Below, in pieces: positions 48,551 through 58,328 of a stretch of DNA of 64,000 bases; position 1 is the stretch's first letter; the number at the start of each line of letters is the position of its first letter. The stretch covers positions 40,777 through 104,776 of the forward strand of contig NZ_BDJE01000033.1 in assembly GCF_002117935.1 (NCBI RefSeq). Direction: 5' to 3'. The translations under genes were made by a program, and so were the position numbers. Under the pieces are notes generated by a model. That model saw nothing but the letters and a program-made list of their open reading frames with translations. It made no database searches and was not told the origin of the DNA. Origin of the DNA: Nocardioides sp. PD653-B2. Lineage in GTDB: Bacteria; Actinomycetota; Actinomycetes; Propionibacteriales; Nocardioidaceae.

Positions 48551-49110
48551 CAGAAGCTGACGGTCGGGGCGACGTCCTGGCCGTCGGGGGCGTCGTAGAA
48601 GTCCCGCTTGTGCACGCCTGCGATGCCCGTGAGGAACATCCACGGGATCGTCTGCGTGAGCTTGTTCAGCGTGGCCACCGCGTCGTTGTAGTACTGGCGG
48701 GCGAAGGAGATCTGGTTCTCCGTCTCGGCCAGCTGGGACTGCAGCTCGAGGAAGTTCTGGTTGGCCTTGAGGTCGGGGTAGGCCTCGGCGACCGCGTTGA
48801 CCTTGACCAGTGCCTGGCTGAGCTCGGCGTCGGCGGCTGCCTTGGCCGGCACGTCGTCGCCCTTCGCGGCGCTCGTCACGGCGGCACGGGCCCGGGTGAC
48901 CTCCTCGAAGACGCCCTTCTCGTGCGCGGCGTAGCCCTTGACCGTCTCCACCAGGTTGGGGATCAGGTCGGCGCGACGGGTGAGCTGGACGTCGATGCCA
49001 CCGAGCGCCTCCTGGGCTCCGATGTCGGTGGTGCGCAGCTTGTTGAAGCCGACGATGACGAAGCCGACGACGGCGACGAGCACCACGACGACGATGATGG
49101 CGATGAGCAT
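48550..49110 (-). CDS. LemA family protein
   Basis: 186 residues: N-terminal TM helix (LIAIIVVVVLVAVVGFVIVGFN), then the all-helical LemA domain with NKLRTTDIGAQEALGGIDVQLTRRADLIPNLVETVKGYA and QTIPWMFLTGIAG. Such proteins face outside or the periphery of the membrane; function is not well defined. GAGGAG precedes the ATG. The gene follows DUF2207 by 41 bp, a pairing common across bacteria. The stop codon lies in a repeat element. Confidence 0.93.
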   Translation of the reverse strand: MLIAIIVVVVLVAVVGFVIVGFNKLRTTDIGAQEALGGIDVQLTRRADLIPNLVETVKGYAAHEKGVFEEVTRARAAVTSAAKGDDVPAKAAADAELSQALVKVNAVAEAYPDLKANQNFLELQSQLAETENQISFARQYYNDAVATLNKLTQTIPWMFLTGIAGVHKRDFYDAPDGQDVAPTVSF

Positions 49111-49151
49111 GTGAACTCCTCAGTTCCAGGGATGCAGGGCAAGTATCGGGG

Positions 49152-50897
49152 TCACCACGAGCCGACGCCTCCGCCGCCGCCACCGCCGCCGCCCGAGAAA
49201 CCGCCACCACCCCCGCCGCCGGACGACGACTTCTGGGTGGCTTCGTAGGAGGAGACGGCCGAGCTCACGGTGGAGTTGAAGTCGGACACCATCGACGAGA
49301 CGGCCGAGCCGGCGTACGCACCGGCGTAGGCGTTGCCGAAGTACGACGGGACGGGCGGCTCGGAGCCCATCTCGACGCGGTACTTCTCGGCCCACTCGTC
49401 GGCGCACCCGAAGGCGACCGCCCACGGGATGTAGGCGGTGTAGAGCTCCTGGCGGCCGGAGAAGTCGAACCGGTCCTGGGCCGACGGCGTGGCGAGGATC
49501 CGACGGAAGCCGCCCGCTCGCGACCAGAGGTCGCGCCCGGCCCTGGTGCGCTTGGTACCGGAGCCCGGCGCGGCGAGGCCGGCGCCGGCGACCGCGAAGG
49601 CGCCGGGGATCAGGCCGATCATGGTCATGCCGAACGGGTTCCAGATCGCCGTGGCCACCACCGCCAGCAGGCACGCCCCGACGACCAGCCCGCCGATGCT
49701 CCCGAGGCCGCTGGTGACCATCAGGCCGGACGCCGACGCCCACGTCGTGGTGCTCGACTTGAAGTCCTCGATCTCGGTCTTGAGCCGCTTGCCCGCCTCC
49801 ACGTCCTGCGGTCCTGCGGTGAACGACGTGCCCGGGCCGCCGAGCAGGTGCGCGGTGCCGGACGTGATCGGGTCCAGGCCGGCCCAGCCGTCCGCGCCGT
49901 TCTTGTCCGAGATCGTCCACGCGTCGTCGGCGCGGGTGAGGTCGATCGCGCCCTTCTCGGCGGCGTACATGAGCGTCGCGACGTACTGCTCGTCGTCGAC
50001 CTGCTCGGTGACCAGGTAGGCCGCCTGCGCGGGCCCGATCCCCTCGGGCGGCGCGTACATGAGCGGGAACTGCGGGTTGGCCTCGTAGGCGCGGCGCACC
50101 AGGAGGAAGCCGACCACACCGGCGACGACCGAGAGCAGGAGGACCAGGGCCAGGAGGGGGAGGCTGGTGCCGAAGACGCGGTCGAAGCGGGGGGTCCAGG
50201 GCAGCTCGTCGCCCGGTGGGGGCGTGGGCAGGTCGAGGCCCGCCTTGACCGTCACCGGGGTGTGCGGGTCGAGGGGGCCGGTCCGCACGTGGAGGGTCGT
50301 CGTCTGGTCGCCCTCGACCGTGCAGCCGCCGGTCTCGCCCGAGCCCTGCGCGCAGCGGACGCCGTCGGCGGCCACGGGCAGGTCGACGGTGACGTCGGCC
50401 TTGTCGATCTCGGGCCCGTCGGGCACCAGGTTCCAGTAGAACTGGGTCTCGGTGCCGTCGGTGCCGGGCTCGAGGACGCCGTCGATCTCGTAGTGGATGT
50501 CGTAGACGTGCACGCCGGGCTCGAGCTCGACCGCCGGGTCGCCGACCTTCGCCACGAGATAGCGGCCCGCGTCCTGGTGGGAGAGCTCGACGGGCACGTC
50601 CTTCCCGTCCATCGTGACGGTGACGTCGTGCGGGTTGCGACGGGCGTGCGGTGCGGACGGGTCGGCCCGGTCCCAGAAGCGGAAGATGCCGTGCTTCGGG
50701 ACGTTGAAGTCGATCTTGAGCGACTCGTCGACGGTCAGGTCGCCGTTGTCGGCGACCTCCATGGTCGCCTTGTAGGACTTGATGGTGAAGTCGGAGTCCG
50801 TCGTACCGTCACCGCTGCTGTTCCACAGGACAGCCGGCACCAGCAGGACCAGGACGATCACGACCAGGCCGATCACCGACAGCACGAGTCGCTTCAT
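49152..50897 (-). CDS. DUF2207 membrane protein
   Basis: 581 residues: signal-anchor helix 5-25, extracellular DUF2207 domain (YKATMEVADNGDLTVDESLKIDF, FYWNLVPDGPEI), TM helices near 245-270 and 400-450, cytoplasmic part, and a Gly/Ser-rich tail FSGGGGGGGGGVGSW typical of the family. Function unknown; genetically linked to LemA. ATG 50897 has TAGGCT 7 bases upstream (50905-50910), so it is probably leaderless. Confidence 0.9.
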   Translation of the reverse strand: MKRLVLSVIGLVVIVLVLLVPAVLWNSSGDGTTDSDFTIKSYKATMEVADNGDLTVDESLKIDFNVPKHGIFRFWDRADPSAPHARRNPHDVTVTMDGKDVPVELSHQDAGRYLVAKVGDPAVELEPGVHVYDIHYEIDGVLEPGTDGTETQFYWNLVPDGPEIDKADVTVDLPVAADGVRCAQGSGETGGCTVEGDQTTTLHVRTGPLDPHTPVTVKAGLDLPTPPPGDELPWTPRFDRVFGTSLPLLALVLLLSVVAGVVGFLLVRRAYEANPQFPLMYAPPEGIGPAQAAYLVTEQVDDEQYVATLMYAAEKGAIDLTRADDAWTISDKNGADGWAGLDPITSGTAHLLGGPGTSFTAGPQDVEAGKRLKTEIEDFKSSTTTWASASGLMVTSGLGSIGGLVVGACLLAVVATAIWNPFGMTMIGLIPGAFAVAGAGLAAPGSGTKRTRAGRDLWSRAGGFRRILATPSAQDRFDFSGRQELYTAYIPWAVAFGCADEWAEKYRVEMGSEPPVPSYFGNAYAGAYAGSAVSSMVSDFNSTVSSAVSSYEATQKSSSGGGGGGGFSGGGGGGGGGVGSW

Positions 50898-50904
50898 GCT
50901 CGGG

Positions 50905-50910
50905 AGCCTA
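50905..50910 (-). promoter_or_regulatory. -10 box for leaderless DUF2207 gene
   Basis: Minus-strand TAGGCT, 7 bases before the ATG at 50897. Confidence 0.5.
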
Positions 50911-50980
50911 GGGGTCGCCGAGGTGGTGGCGTCGGAAAACCACGTGCTGTCTGTCGGTGGCCACTGGAACACTCGTCGCG

Positions 50981-52306
50981 ATGACTTCCCCCGCCGACCG
51001 CCCGACCCTCGCCTCCTTCTGGCACGACCTGCCTCGTGAGGGCAAGCTCCTGCTGTCGGTCGTGGTCTTCGAGTTCATCGGCACCGGCCTGGTCCTCCCG
51101 TTCCACGTCGTCTACCTCCACGAGGTGCGCGGGTTCGCGCTGAGCGACGTCGGCCTGCTGCTGGGACTGTCGCCCCTGGTCGGCTTCCTCGTCGTGGGCC
51201 CCGGCGGGTCGGCGATCGACCGGCTGGGCGCGCGCCGGCTCCTGATGGCCGCGATCTCGCTCCAGGTGGTCTCCAACGTGCTCCTCGCGTACTCGTCGGC
51301 CGAGTGGATGGCTGCGGGCGCGCTGATGCTGTCGGGCGTCTCCTTCGGGGTGACCTGGCCGGGCTTCCAGACCTTGATCGCGGCGGTCGTGCCGGCCGAG
51401 CTGCGCCAGCGCTACTTCGGGGTCAACTTCACGCTGCTCAACCTGGGCATCGGGATCGGCGGCATCGTCGGCGGCGCCTTCGTCGACGTCGACCGGCTGG
51501 TGACCTTCCAGGTGATCTACCTCGGTGACGCGGTCAGCTACCTGCCGGCGCTGTTCCTCATGCTCGTGCCGCTGCGCCACGTCGCGGGTCGTCCCGACCA
51601 CGGCGACGACGCACCTCCGGCGAAGGTCAGCTACCTGGAGGTCGCCCGGCGGCCCGCGGTGGCTGCGCTGATGCTGCTCAGCTTCGTGTCGTCGTACGTC
51701 GGCTACTCCCAGCTCAACGCCGGCATGCCGGCGTTCGCCCGCGCCGTCGGCGAGGTGTCCACGCAGGGCCTGGGTCTCGCCTTCGCCGCCAACACCGTCG
51801 TGATCGTGCTGCTCCAGCTGGTGGTCCTCCAGCGGATCGAGGGGCGCCGCCGGACGCGGATCATCGCGGTGATGAGCGTGGTGTGGGCCTGTTCGTGGCT
51901 ACTGCTCGGCGCCACCGGGCTCGTCTCCGGCACCTGGGGCGCGACGCTCCTGGTCGCCTCGTGCGCGGCGGTCTTCGCGTTCGGCGAGACGCTGCTGCAG
52001 CCGACGATCCCGGCGCTGACCAACGAGCTCGCGCCCGACCACCTGCGGGGCCGCTACAACGCGTTGACCTCGGGCGCCTTCCAGCTCGCCGCGATCATCG
52101 CGCCACCGATCGCGGGCGTGCTCGTCGGCCACGGGCTCGGGTCCGTCTACATCGGCTCGCTGGTCGCCGGCTGCCTGCTGTGCGGCGTCCTCGCGATCGC
52201 CCGGCTCGAGCCGCAACTCTCTCCCGAGGTCAACGGCGTGCGCCCCTCCCCGCCCGAGACCCCGCCGGCGCCGACCCCGAAGACCCTGCCGGCGTCGGTC
52301 GACTGA
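50981..52306 (+). CDS. MFS transporter
   Basis: 441 residues with about 12 hydrophobic segments, motif A SAIDRLGARRLLMAA in loop 2-3, and a Pro-rich cytoplasmic tail (PSPPETPPAPTPKTLP). Resembles MdtH/YfcJ-like drug-efflux MFS proteins. Substrate unknown. ATG 50981 is the first in-frame Met before the hydrophilic N-terminus; a GTG at 50957 is possible. Converges with coxG, one base between stop codons. Confidence 0.85.
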   Translation: MTSPADRPTLASFWHDLPREGKLLLSVVVFEFIGTGLVLPFHVVYLHEVRGFALSDVGLLLGLSPLVGFLVVGPGGSAIDRLGARRLLMAAISLQVVSNVLLAYSSAEWMAAGALMLSGVSFGVTWPGFQTLIAAVVPAELRQRYFGVNFTLLNLGIGIGGIVGGAFVDVDRLVTFQVIYLGDAVSYLPALFLMLVPLRHVAGRPDHGDDAPPAKVSYLEVARRPAVAALMLLSFVSSYVGYSQLNAGMPAFARAVGEVSTQGLGLAFAANTVVIVLLQLVVLQRIEGRRRTRIIAVMSVVWACSWLLLGATGLVSGTWGATLLVASCAAVFAFGETLLQPTIPALTNELAPDHLRGRYNALTSGAFQLAAIIAPPIAGVLVGHGLGSVYIGSLVAGCLLCGVLAIARLEPQLSPEVNGVRPSPPETPPAPTPKTLPASVD

Positions 52307-52307
52307 G

Positions 52308-53015
52308 TCAGTCGCGGCCGGCCAGCCACCAGATGACCAGCGCCACGACCACGACCACGACGGCGGCGTGCTTCCAGTAGGTCTTCGCCAGCACCGGCAG
52401 CACCGCGGCGCCCAGGTTGAGCGAGTCGTCCCCGGTCGCCGGCCGAGATGGTGGCGGCGGGGGTGCCGGCGCGGCCGGGACCTCCCCGGGCGCCGCCTGC
52501 TCGGATACTCCCTGACGATCCGGGGGTGAACCCGGCTCGGCGACCCCCGTTTCGTCAGGGACTACCGCGCTGGGGCCCGAGAGGCGCTGCTCGAGACAGT
52601 CGACGAACTGCCCGAGCAACTTGTCGGAGACGTCCTGCATCACGCCGCGCCCGAACTGGGCCGGCTTGCCGGTGATCGCCAGGTCGGTGATCACCTCGAC
52701 ATCGGTGGCGCCGCTCGCATCGGTCATGGTCACGGTGACCTTGGCGCCCGCCGTACCGTTCCCGCGCTTGTCCTTGCCCTTGGCGTCGACCACGAACCGG
52801 TGCGCGGCCTCGTCCTTCTCGACGAACGTGCCGGAGCCGTTGTAGACGAGCGCAATCGGGCCCAGCTTCACCTTCACCGAGCCCGTGAAGGAGTCGCCGT
52901 CGAACGACTCGACGGTCGCGCCCGGGAAGCACTCGGCGATGGAGCCGATGTCCTGGAAGACCGCCCAGGTCTCGTCGACCGCGGTGGGGACGGTGAAGCG
53001 GTGGGTGAGGTCCAT
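52308..53015 (-). CDS. coxG: CoxG-like SRPBCC protein with C-terminal membrane anchor
   Basis: 235 residues. Residues 1-150 are the CoxG/SRPBCC domain (LTHRFTVPTAVDETWAVFQDIGSIAECFPGA). Residues 150-205 are a low-complexity linker; residues 211-231 form a TM helix (YWKHAAVVVVVVALVIWWLAG). CoxG is thought to bind CO dehydrogenase at the membrane in Oligotropha; an anchored form fits that. Part of the linker, AVVPDETGVAEPGSPPDRQG, is encoded by a palindromic repeat that elsewhere lies between genes. Last of the coxSLMG set, 6 bp after coxM. Confidence 0.85.
   Translation of the reverse strand: MDLTHRFTVPTAVDETWAVFQDIGSIAECFPGATVESFDGDSFTGSVKVKLGPIALVYNGSGTFVEKDEAAHRFVVDAKGKDKRGNGTAGAKVTVTMTDASGATDVEVITDLAITGKPAQFGRGVMQDVSDKLLGQFVDCLEQRLSGPSAVVPDETGVAEPGSPPDRQGVSEQAAPGEVPAAPAPPPPPSRPATGDDSLNLGAAVLPVLAKTYWKHAAVVVVVVALVIWWLAGRD
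52505..52566. repeat. Palindromic repeat in frame inside coxG
   Basis: Arms ACTCCCTGACGA (52508-52519) and TCGTCAGGGACT (52552-52563) match except one base; inner arms CGGGGGT and ACCCCCG. Same family as 37290-37353. On the coxG strand the frame used (GTA GTC CCT GAC GAA) is open; the other two frames would read TAG or TGA. Confidence 0.93.
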
Positions 53016-53021
53016 CGTCGG

Positions 53022-53876
53022 TCAGCCGCCCGTCGCCGCGACGACCGCGCGCCGGGTCAGCACCGTGGCGAGGTGGCGTCGGTAGTCGGCGTCGCCGTTG
53101 AGGTCGGACGGCGGGTTGGCGCCGTCCGCGGCCTTCGCGGCGGCGGCGCGTACGACGTCCTCGCTGAGGGACTGTCCGGCCAGCGCCTCCTCGACCGCCC
53201 GCGCGCGGATCGGCGTCGAGCCCATGTTGGTCAGCCCGATCCGCGCCTCGGAGATGGTGCCGCCGTCGACCTTCACCGTCGCCGCCACCGCGACGATCGG
53301 CCACTGGTGGGCGACCCGGACGAACTTCTCGTAGCAGGCACCCCAGCCGGTGTGCTTGGGGATCCGCACCTCGGTGAGGATCTCGTCCTCGCCGATCGCG
53401 GTCTCGAAGAGGTCCACGAAGAAGTCGTCGGCCGCCACGGTGCGGGTGCCACCCGACCCCGCGATCACGAACTGCGCACCGAGCGCCAGCGCGGGCGCCC
53501 CGAGATCGCCCGCGGGGTCGGCGTGCGCGAGCGCACCGCCGAAGGTGCCACGGTGGCGCACCTGCGCGTCGGCGAGGTGCTCCACCGCCTTGCTGATCAG
53601 CCCGGCGTGCTCCGCGACCAGCGGGTCGGAGCCGACGACGGAGTGCGGCGTCATCGCACCGATCACGATCGCGTCGCCGTCGTCGCGGATACCCCGCAGC
53701 GACTCGATCTTGCCGAGATCGATGATCCACTCGGGCGCGTTGAGCCGCATCCGGAGCACCGGCAGCAGGCTCTGCCCGCCGGCGATGATCTTGGCCTCGT
53801 CGCCGTACTGCGCGAGCGCGGCGAGGGCGTCCTCGACCGTGGTGGGCGCGACGTAGTCGAACGCTGCGGGGATCAC
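53022..53876 (-). CDS. coxM: CO dehydrogenase-like medium (FAD) subunit
   Basis: 284 residues of the CoxM/CutM family. FAD-binding motifs AGGQSLLPVLRMRLNAP and RHRGTFGGALAHADPAGDL (family TxGG and GGxxA); C-terminal CO-DH flavoprotein domain from about 175. It passes electrons from the iron-sulfur clusters to FAD and on to quinones or another acceptor. GTG 53876 overlaps the coxL stop by 4 bp (GTGA). Confidence 0.92.
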   Translation of the reverse strand: MIPAAFDYVAPTTVEDALAALAQYGDEAKIIAGGQSLLPVLRMRLNAPEWIIDLGKIESLRGIRDDGDAIVIGAMTPHSVVGSDPLVAEHAGLISKAVEHLADAQVRHRGTFGGALAHADPAGDLGAPALALGAQFVIAGSGGTRTVAADDFFVDLFETAIGEDEILTEVRIPKHTGWGACYEKFVRVAHQWPIVAVAATVKVDGGTISEARIGLTNMGSTPIRARAVEEALAGQSLSEDVVRAAAAKAADGANPPSDLNGDADYRRHLATVLTRRAVVAATGG

Positions 53877-56368
53877 GAGCCTGCTCCTTCCGTGGAGGAC
53901 TGACCGGGTTGCTCCTGGTTGCCGGCCGCGCCGCCGCTCTCGAAGTGCGGCATCGCCGCGCCCTCGGTCGCGCCGCCGGAGCCGGGTCCGTTGATCGCCT
54001 TCCACACCCGCTCGGGCGTGCACGGCATCTGGATGTCGTTGACCCCGAGGTGGCGGACGGCGTCGACGACCGCGTTGACCACGGCCGGCGTCGAGGCGAT
54101 CGTGCCCGCCTCGCCGACACCCTTGGTGCCGAGCGTGTTCGTCGTCGACGGTGACGTGGTGTGGTCGACCTCGAAGCTGATCGTGTCGGCCGCCGTCGGC
54201 AGCAGGTAGTCGACGAACGAGCCGGAGACCAGCGTCCCGGCGTCGTCGTACACCGCCTCCTCCCACAGCGCCTGGGCGATCCCCTGCACCAGCCCGCCGT
54301 GCACCTGACCGGCGACGATCAACGGGTTGATGATGTTGCCGATGTCGTCGCAGCAGACGTACTTGCGCATCTTCACCGCGCCCGTCTCGGTGTCGACCTC
54401 CATCGCGCACAGGTGGGTGCCGTGCGGGTAGTTGAAGTTGACCGGGTCGTACGTCGCCTCCGCGTCGATCGACGGCTCCACGTCGTCCGGCAGGTTGTGG
54501 GCCGTGAAGACCGCGGTCGCGATCTCCCCGATCGCGAGCCCCTGGTCGGTGCCCTTGACCGAGAAGCGGCCGCCGGAGTACTCGAGGTCGTCGACCGACG
54601 CCTCCAGCAGGTGTGCCGCGATCGGGCGCGCCTTCTCGATGACCTTGTCGACCGCGCGCACCAGCGCCTCGCCGCCGACCACGAGGGAGCGGGAGCCGTA
54701 GGTGTCGAGGCCCTTGTGGGAGATCTGGGTGTCGCCGTGCAGCACCTCGACGTCTTCGAAGGCCACCCCGAGGCGGTCGGCCACGATCTGGCTGAAGGCC
54801 GTCTCGTGCCCTTGTCCGTGGGCGGACGCCCCGGTGATCACCTCGACCTTGCCGGTAGCGAGCATCCGCACGCTCGCGTGCTCCCAGCCGCCGGCGCCGT
54901 AGTTGAGCTGGCCGAGCACCCGCGACGGCGCGAGGCCGCACATCTCGGTGAACGTCGAGATGCCGAGGCCCAGCTGGACGGTGTCGCCGGACTCGCGGCG
55001 CTGCTTCTGCTCGGCGCGCAGCTCGTCGTACCCGAACATCTCCTTGGCCCGCGCGGTGGCGGCCTCGTAGTTGCCGGAGTCGTACTCGAGGCCGGCCACC
55101 GTGGTGAACGGGAACTCCTCGTGCTTGATCCAGTTCTTCTCCCGGATCACGAGCGGGTCGACGCCCACCTCGGCGGCGAGCTCGTCCATGATCCGCTCGA
55201 TGGCGTACGTCGCCTCCGGCCGACCGGCGCCGCGGTAGGCGTCGGTCCAGGTCTTGTTCGTGAGGACCGTCTGGCACGCGAAGTGGTAGGCCGGGAACTT
55301 GTAGATCGAGTTGAACATGAACGCCCCGAGCACCGGGACGCCGCCGCCGACGATCGCGACGTACGCGCCGAGGTCGGCGAGCAGCTCGACCTTGAAGCCG
55401 GTGACCGAGCCGTCCTTCTCGGCCGCGAGGGTCAGCTTCTGCCACTGGTCGCGGCCGTGGTGGGCGGAGAGCAGTGACTCGGAGCGGGTCTCGGTGTACT
55501 TGACCGGCTTGCCGAGCCGACGGCCCACCGCCCAGGCGATCCACTCCTCGGGTGTCACCTGGAGCTTGCCGCCGAAGCCACCGCCGACGTCGGGCGCGAC
55601 GACTCGGATCTTCGACTCGGGGACGCCGGTGGTCGCGGCGAGGGCGAAGCGCACGATGTGCGGGATCTGGGTGGCCGACCACATCGTGTTCTGCTCACCG
55701 GTCGGGTCGACGACGACCGAGCGGGGCTCCATGAAGGCCGGGATCAGCCGCTGCTGGCGGTACTCGCGCTCGATCACGATGCCGTCGGTGCGGGCCTTCG
55801 CGATGGCCTCCTCGACGTTGCCGCCGGTGCCCGCCTCGCCGGAGTCGAAGACCCACAGCGCGGACTTGTTGGTGCCGAGGTCGGGGTGCGCGAGCACCTC
55901 GTCGGCGGCGGCCTTCTTGAGGTCGAGGGCGGCCGGCAGCTCGTCGTACTCGACGTCCACGAGCTCGGCGGCGTCGCGCGCCTCGGCGGCGGTGCGGGCC
56001 ACCACGACGGCCACGATCTCTCCCGCGAACGAGACCCGGTCGCTCGGCATCGGCGAGTGGGTGGGCGTGACCTGGTCGGTGGTGATCGCCCAGGCGTTGA
56101 TGCAGACGCCGAGCTCGTCGCCGAAGTCCGCGCCGGTCAGCACCGCGACGACGTTCGTCGAGGCCTTCGCGGCCGTCGTGTCGATCGAGGTGATCGTGGC
56201 GTGCGCGAACGGGCTGCGCACCATCGCGAGGTGCAGCATCCCGGGCAGGGTGATGTTGTCGGTCCAGCGGGTGCGGCCGGTGATCAGCCGCTGGTCCTCC
56301 TTGCGGCGCCGGTCGCGGCCGATCTCGCGCTCGACCTCGTCGGCCGGACGCTCCTGGGTGGCGGTCAC
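53873..56368 (-). CDS. coxL: Form II CO dehydrogenase-like large (molybdenum) subunit
   Basis: 831 residues of the xanthine-oxidase superfamily. Active-site loop AYRGAGR at 377-383, the form II signature; true form I CO dehydrogenases have AYXCSFR with the copper-binding Cys, which is absent. Cofactor-binding [18 protein letters not shown] and the catalytic-Glu motif GVGEAGT are intact. It oxidises a small substrate, which need not be CO. Between CoxS and CoxM, overlapping each by 4 bp. GTG start at 56368. The C-terminus has a 45-residue Gly/Ala/Glu tail. Confidence 0.92.
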   Translation of the reverse strand: MTATQERPADEVEREIGRDRRRKEDQRLITGRTRWTDNITLPGMLHLAMVRSPFAHATITSIDTTAAKASTNVVAVLTGADFGDELGVCINAWAITTDQVTPTHSPMPSDRVSFAGEIVAVVVARTAAEARDAAELVDVEYDELPAALDLKKAAADEVLAHPDLGTNKSALWVFDSGEAGTGGNVEEAIAKARTDGIVIEREYRQQRLIPAFMEPRSVVVDPTGEQNTMWSATQIPHIVRFALAATTGVPESKIRVVAPDVGGGFGGKLQVTPEEWIAWAVGRRLGKPVKYTETRSESLLSAHHGRDQWQKLTLAAEKDGSVTGFKVELLADLGAYVAIVGGGVPVLGAFMFNSIYKFPAYHFACQTVLTNKTWTDAYRGAGRPEATYAIERIMDELAAEVGVDPLVIREKNWIKHEEFPFTTVAGLEYDSGNYEAATARAKEMFGYDELRAEQKQRRESGDTVQLGLGISTFTEMCGLAPSRVLGQLNYGAGGWEHASVRMLATGKVEVITGASAHGQGHETAFSQIVADRLGVAFEDVEVLHGDTQISHKGLDTYGSRSLVVGGEALVRAVDKVIEKARPIAAHLLEASVDDLEYSGGRFSVKGTDQGLAIGEIATAVFTAHNLPDDVEPSIDAEATYDPVNFNYPHGTHLCAMEVDTETGAVKMRKYVCCDDIGNIINPLIVAGQVHGGLVQGIAQALWEEAVYDDAGTLVSGSFVDYLLPTAADTISFEVDHTTSPSTTNTLGTKGVGEAGTIASTPAVVNAVVDAVRHLGVNDIQMPCTPERVWKAINGPGSGGATEGAAMPHFESGGAAGNQEQPGQSSTEGAGS

Positions 56369-56835
56369 GAGTTCACCGCCTGACCGGACGCGTGCTGCAC
56401 GGCGCGCACGATGTTGTGGTAGCCGGTGCACCGGCAGAGGTTGCCCTCGAGGCCGAGCCGGATCTCTTCCTCGCTGGGCGTCGGGTTCTCCTTGAGCAGG
56501 TCGACGCTCTGCATGATCATCCCCGGGGTGCAGAAGCCGCACTGGAGCCCGTGGCACTCGCGGAAGGACTCCTGGACCGCGTGCAGCTTCCCGTCCTTCG
56601 CCAGCCCCTCGATGGTCGTGACCTCGGCGCCGTCGGCCTGCACGGCGAGCACGTTGCACGACTTCACGCTGGTGCCGTTGAGGTGGACCGTGCACGCGCC
56701 GCAGTTGCTGGTGTCGCAGCCGATCACCGTGCCGGTCTTGCCGAGCCGCTCGCGGAGGTACTGCACGAGCAGCATGCGGGGTTCGACGTCGTCGGAGACG
56801 GATGCTCCGTCGACGCTGAGGCTGATCCGGGTCAT
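56365..56835 (-). CDS. coxS: CO dehydrogenase-like small (2Fe-2S) subunit
   Basis: 156 residues. Plant-type 2Fe-2S site Cys40, Cys45, Cys48, Cys60 ([22 protein letters not shown]) and helical-domain cluster Cys99, Cys102, Cys134, Cys136 ([21 protein letters not shown]). Relays electrons from the molybdenum centre to FAD. ATG 56835 has AAGGGAGAG upstream. It is the first structural gene and overlaps coxL by 4 bp (GTGA). Order S-L-M-G differs from the M-S-L order of classical form I operons. Confidence 0.94.
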   Translation of the reverse strand: MTRISLSVDGASVSDDVEPRMLLVQYLRERLGKTGTVIGCDTSNCGACTVHLNGTSVKSCNVLAVQADGAEVTTIEGLAKDGKLHAVQESFRECHGLQCGFCTPGMIMQSVDLLKENPTPSEEEIRLGLEGNLCRCTGYHNIVRAVQHASGQAVNS

Positions 56836-56858
56836 GGACTCTCCCTTGAGACGCGAGG

Positions 56859-56880
56859 ACCTGTGGTCCAGGTCACGCTA
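56859..56880 (-). promoter_or_regulatory. Probable cox promoter with candidate operator
   Basis: Minus-strand -10-like TAGCGT (56875-56880), followed at once by the inverted repeat ACCTG (56859-56863) and CAGGT (56869-56873) with a 5-base centre. It lies 24 bases before the coxS ATG. Binding there by the GAF regulator encoded next door is plausible but unproven. Confidence 0.4.
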
Positions 56881-56910
56881 GGGAGTCCCGGTTGGGAGAT
56901 GGTTGGGTCG

Positions 56911-57021
56911 CCGAGTCGGCGTGAGTTTCCCTCCCCATCCCGCCGAGTCGGCGTGACTTTCCCGGTCTCTGGAAACTGGCGCCGACTCGGCAGGTCTCAG
57001 CGGGAAACTGGCGCCGACTCG
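56911..57021. repeat. Second cluster of the GGAAACTGGCGCCGACTCGG family
   Basis: Four copies: two inverted and diverged (56911-56930 and 56943-56962, with GTGA in place of GCCA), two direct (56971-56990 exact, and 57003-57021). The arrangement, inverted copies first and direct copies last, matches 2565-2752. The last copy ends 3 bases before the regulator's stop codon at 57025-57027. It fills most of the gap between coxS and the regulator. Confidence 0.92.
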
Positions 57022-57024
57022 CGG

Positions 57025-58260
57025 TCAGCGGCGAGCGGCGGCGAGCCGACCCTTGAGGAGCGGTACGGCGGGGTGCGGCCGGCCGGCCAGTGCGGCCAGG
57101 CAGACCTCGACGACCTCGGTGTCGTACGGCGCGTGCTCGCTGTAGCGGACCACGGCATCGGGCTGCGGGTCGGCGAGCAGCGCCTCGCGGACCGCGACGG
57201 CGACGTACTCCGCGAGCTCGGTCAGCGCCGGCGAGTTGGTGCCGGGCAGCAGGTCGCCGCCGTAGGCGTCGACCGCCGCGGCCACCCGGCCGGAGCGGAG
57301 CAGGCTGAGCACCAGGTCGACGTCGGTGGAGACGGGCATGGTGAGCCGGTAGGGGCGGGAGGCGAGCTGGCCACCGAGCGCCGAGCGCAGGTGGGAGACC
57401 TCGGCCTTGAGGGTCGAGAGGGTGACCGCCTGGTCGCCGTACACGAGGGCGTGGAGGTGCTCGAGCGAGAGCCCTTCGGGGTGCATCGCGAGCAGGGCCA
57501 ACACCTCGGTCTGGCGCCGGTTGAGCAGCAGCCGCTGGCCGTCGAGCCACGTCTCGGCGGTGCCGAGCAGGCTCATCACCAGGCCGGGCTCGCTCATCTC
57601 GTCGAACACCCCGGGCGGCGCGTGCTGCGACGACCGCGGCATCGCGGTCTCGATCAGCCGCGCCATCACCCGCGCGGTCGCGAGCCCGATCGGGTGGGTG
57701 CGGTCCCAGGTGGTCGAGAGGTCGATGACCCCGAGCTGCTTGCCGCTCGCGGGGTCGTGGACCGGCGCGGCCCAGCACACCCAGTTGTGCACGATCGAGG
57801 CGTAGTGCTCGGCGCTGAAGACCATCGCCGGGGTGTCGAGGCGGTTGGCGAGGTCGAGGGCGTTGGTGCCGACGCTCTGGTCGTCCCAGCGGCCGCCGAC
57901 CACGAAGTTGACGCTCTCGGCCTTGCGGCGCATGACCCGCCCGCCGTACGTCCAGAGGATGCGGGTCTGCGGGTCGGTCACGGCCACGACGAGGTCGCCG
58001 TCCTCCGCCGTACGCCGCAGCTCGGCCTCGACCCGCTCGACCGCGGTCTGCAGCGGGGAGTCGCGCCAGTACGCCTCGGTCTCGGACTCGTCGGCCAGCG
58101 GCGCCTGGGTGACGTCGGGTGAGATCGCCGCCTCGGAGCGGGTCCAGCTCGTCAGGATCTCGGGGCGCACCAGCGTCTCGGCGCCGTCGCCGCGCTCGAC
58201 GAACGACGTCCACGCGCGTACGGCGTCCAGCCTGCGGGTCTGCAGCTCGCTGCGGGCCAT
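57025..58260 (-). CDS. GAF-domain transcriptional regulator of the cox locus
   Basis: 411 residues. Residues 1-220 resemble the GAF sensor region of AcoR-like regulators (ILTSWTRSEAAI, TYGGRVMRRKAESVNF, GRWDDQSVGTNALDLA). No AAA domain follows. Instead residues 235-310 look like a winged helix (LNRRQTEVLALLAMHPEGLS, TLSTLKAEVSHLRSALGG). The fused GAF and wHTH suggest a sigma54-independent regulator, probably activating cox genes in response to a small molecule. ATG with GGGGGTGAG upstream. Confidence 0.82.
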   Translation of the reverse strand: MARSELQTRRLDAVRAWTSFVERGDGAETLVRPEILTSWTRSEAAISPDVTQAPLADESETEAYWRDSPLQTAVERVEAELRRTAEDGDLVVAVTDPQTRILWTYGGRVMRRKAESVNFVVGGRWDDQSVGTNALDLANRLDTPAMVFSAEHYASIVHNWVCWAAPVHDPASGKQLGVIDLSTTWDRTHPIGLATARVMARLIETAMPRSSQHAPPGVFDEMSEPGLVMSLLGTAETWLDGQRLLLNRRQTEVLALLAMHPEGLSLEHLHALVYGDQAVTLSTLKAEVSHLRSALGGQLASRPYRLTMPVSTDVDLVLSLLRSGRVAAAVDAYGGDLLPGTNSPALTELAEYVAVAVREALLADPQPDAVVRYSEHAPYDTEVVEVCLAALAGRPHPAVPLLKGRLAAARR

Positions 58261-58328
58261 CTCACCCCCGGGGTGCTCGTTGCCGCCAAGGTAGCACCGG
58301 GTGGGTGACGGGGGTCACAGTTGCAGCG

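Noticed and set aside
53873..56368. CoxL as a proven form I CO dehydrogenase
   Set aside because: The AYXCSFR motif with the copper-binding Cys is absent; the loop reads AYRGAGR.
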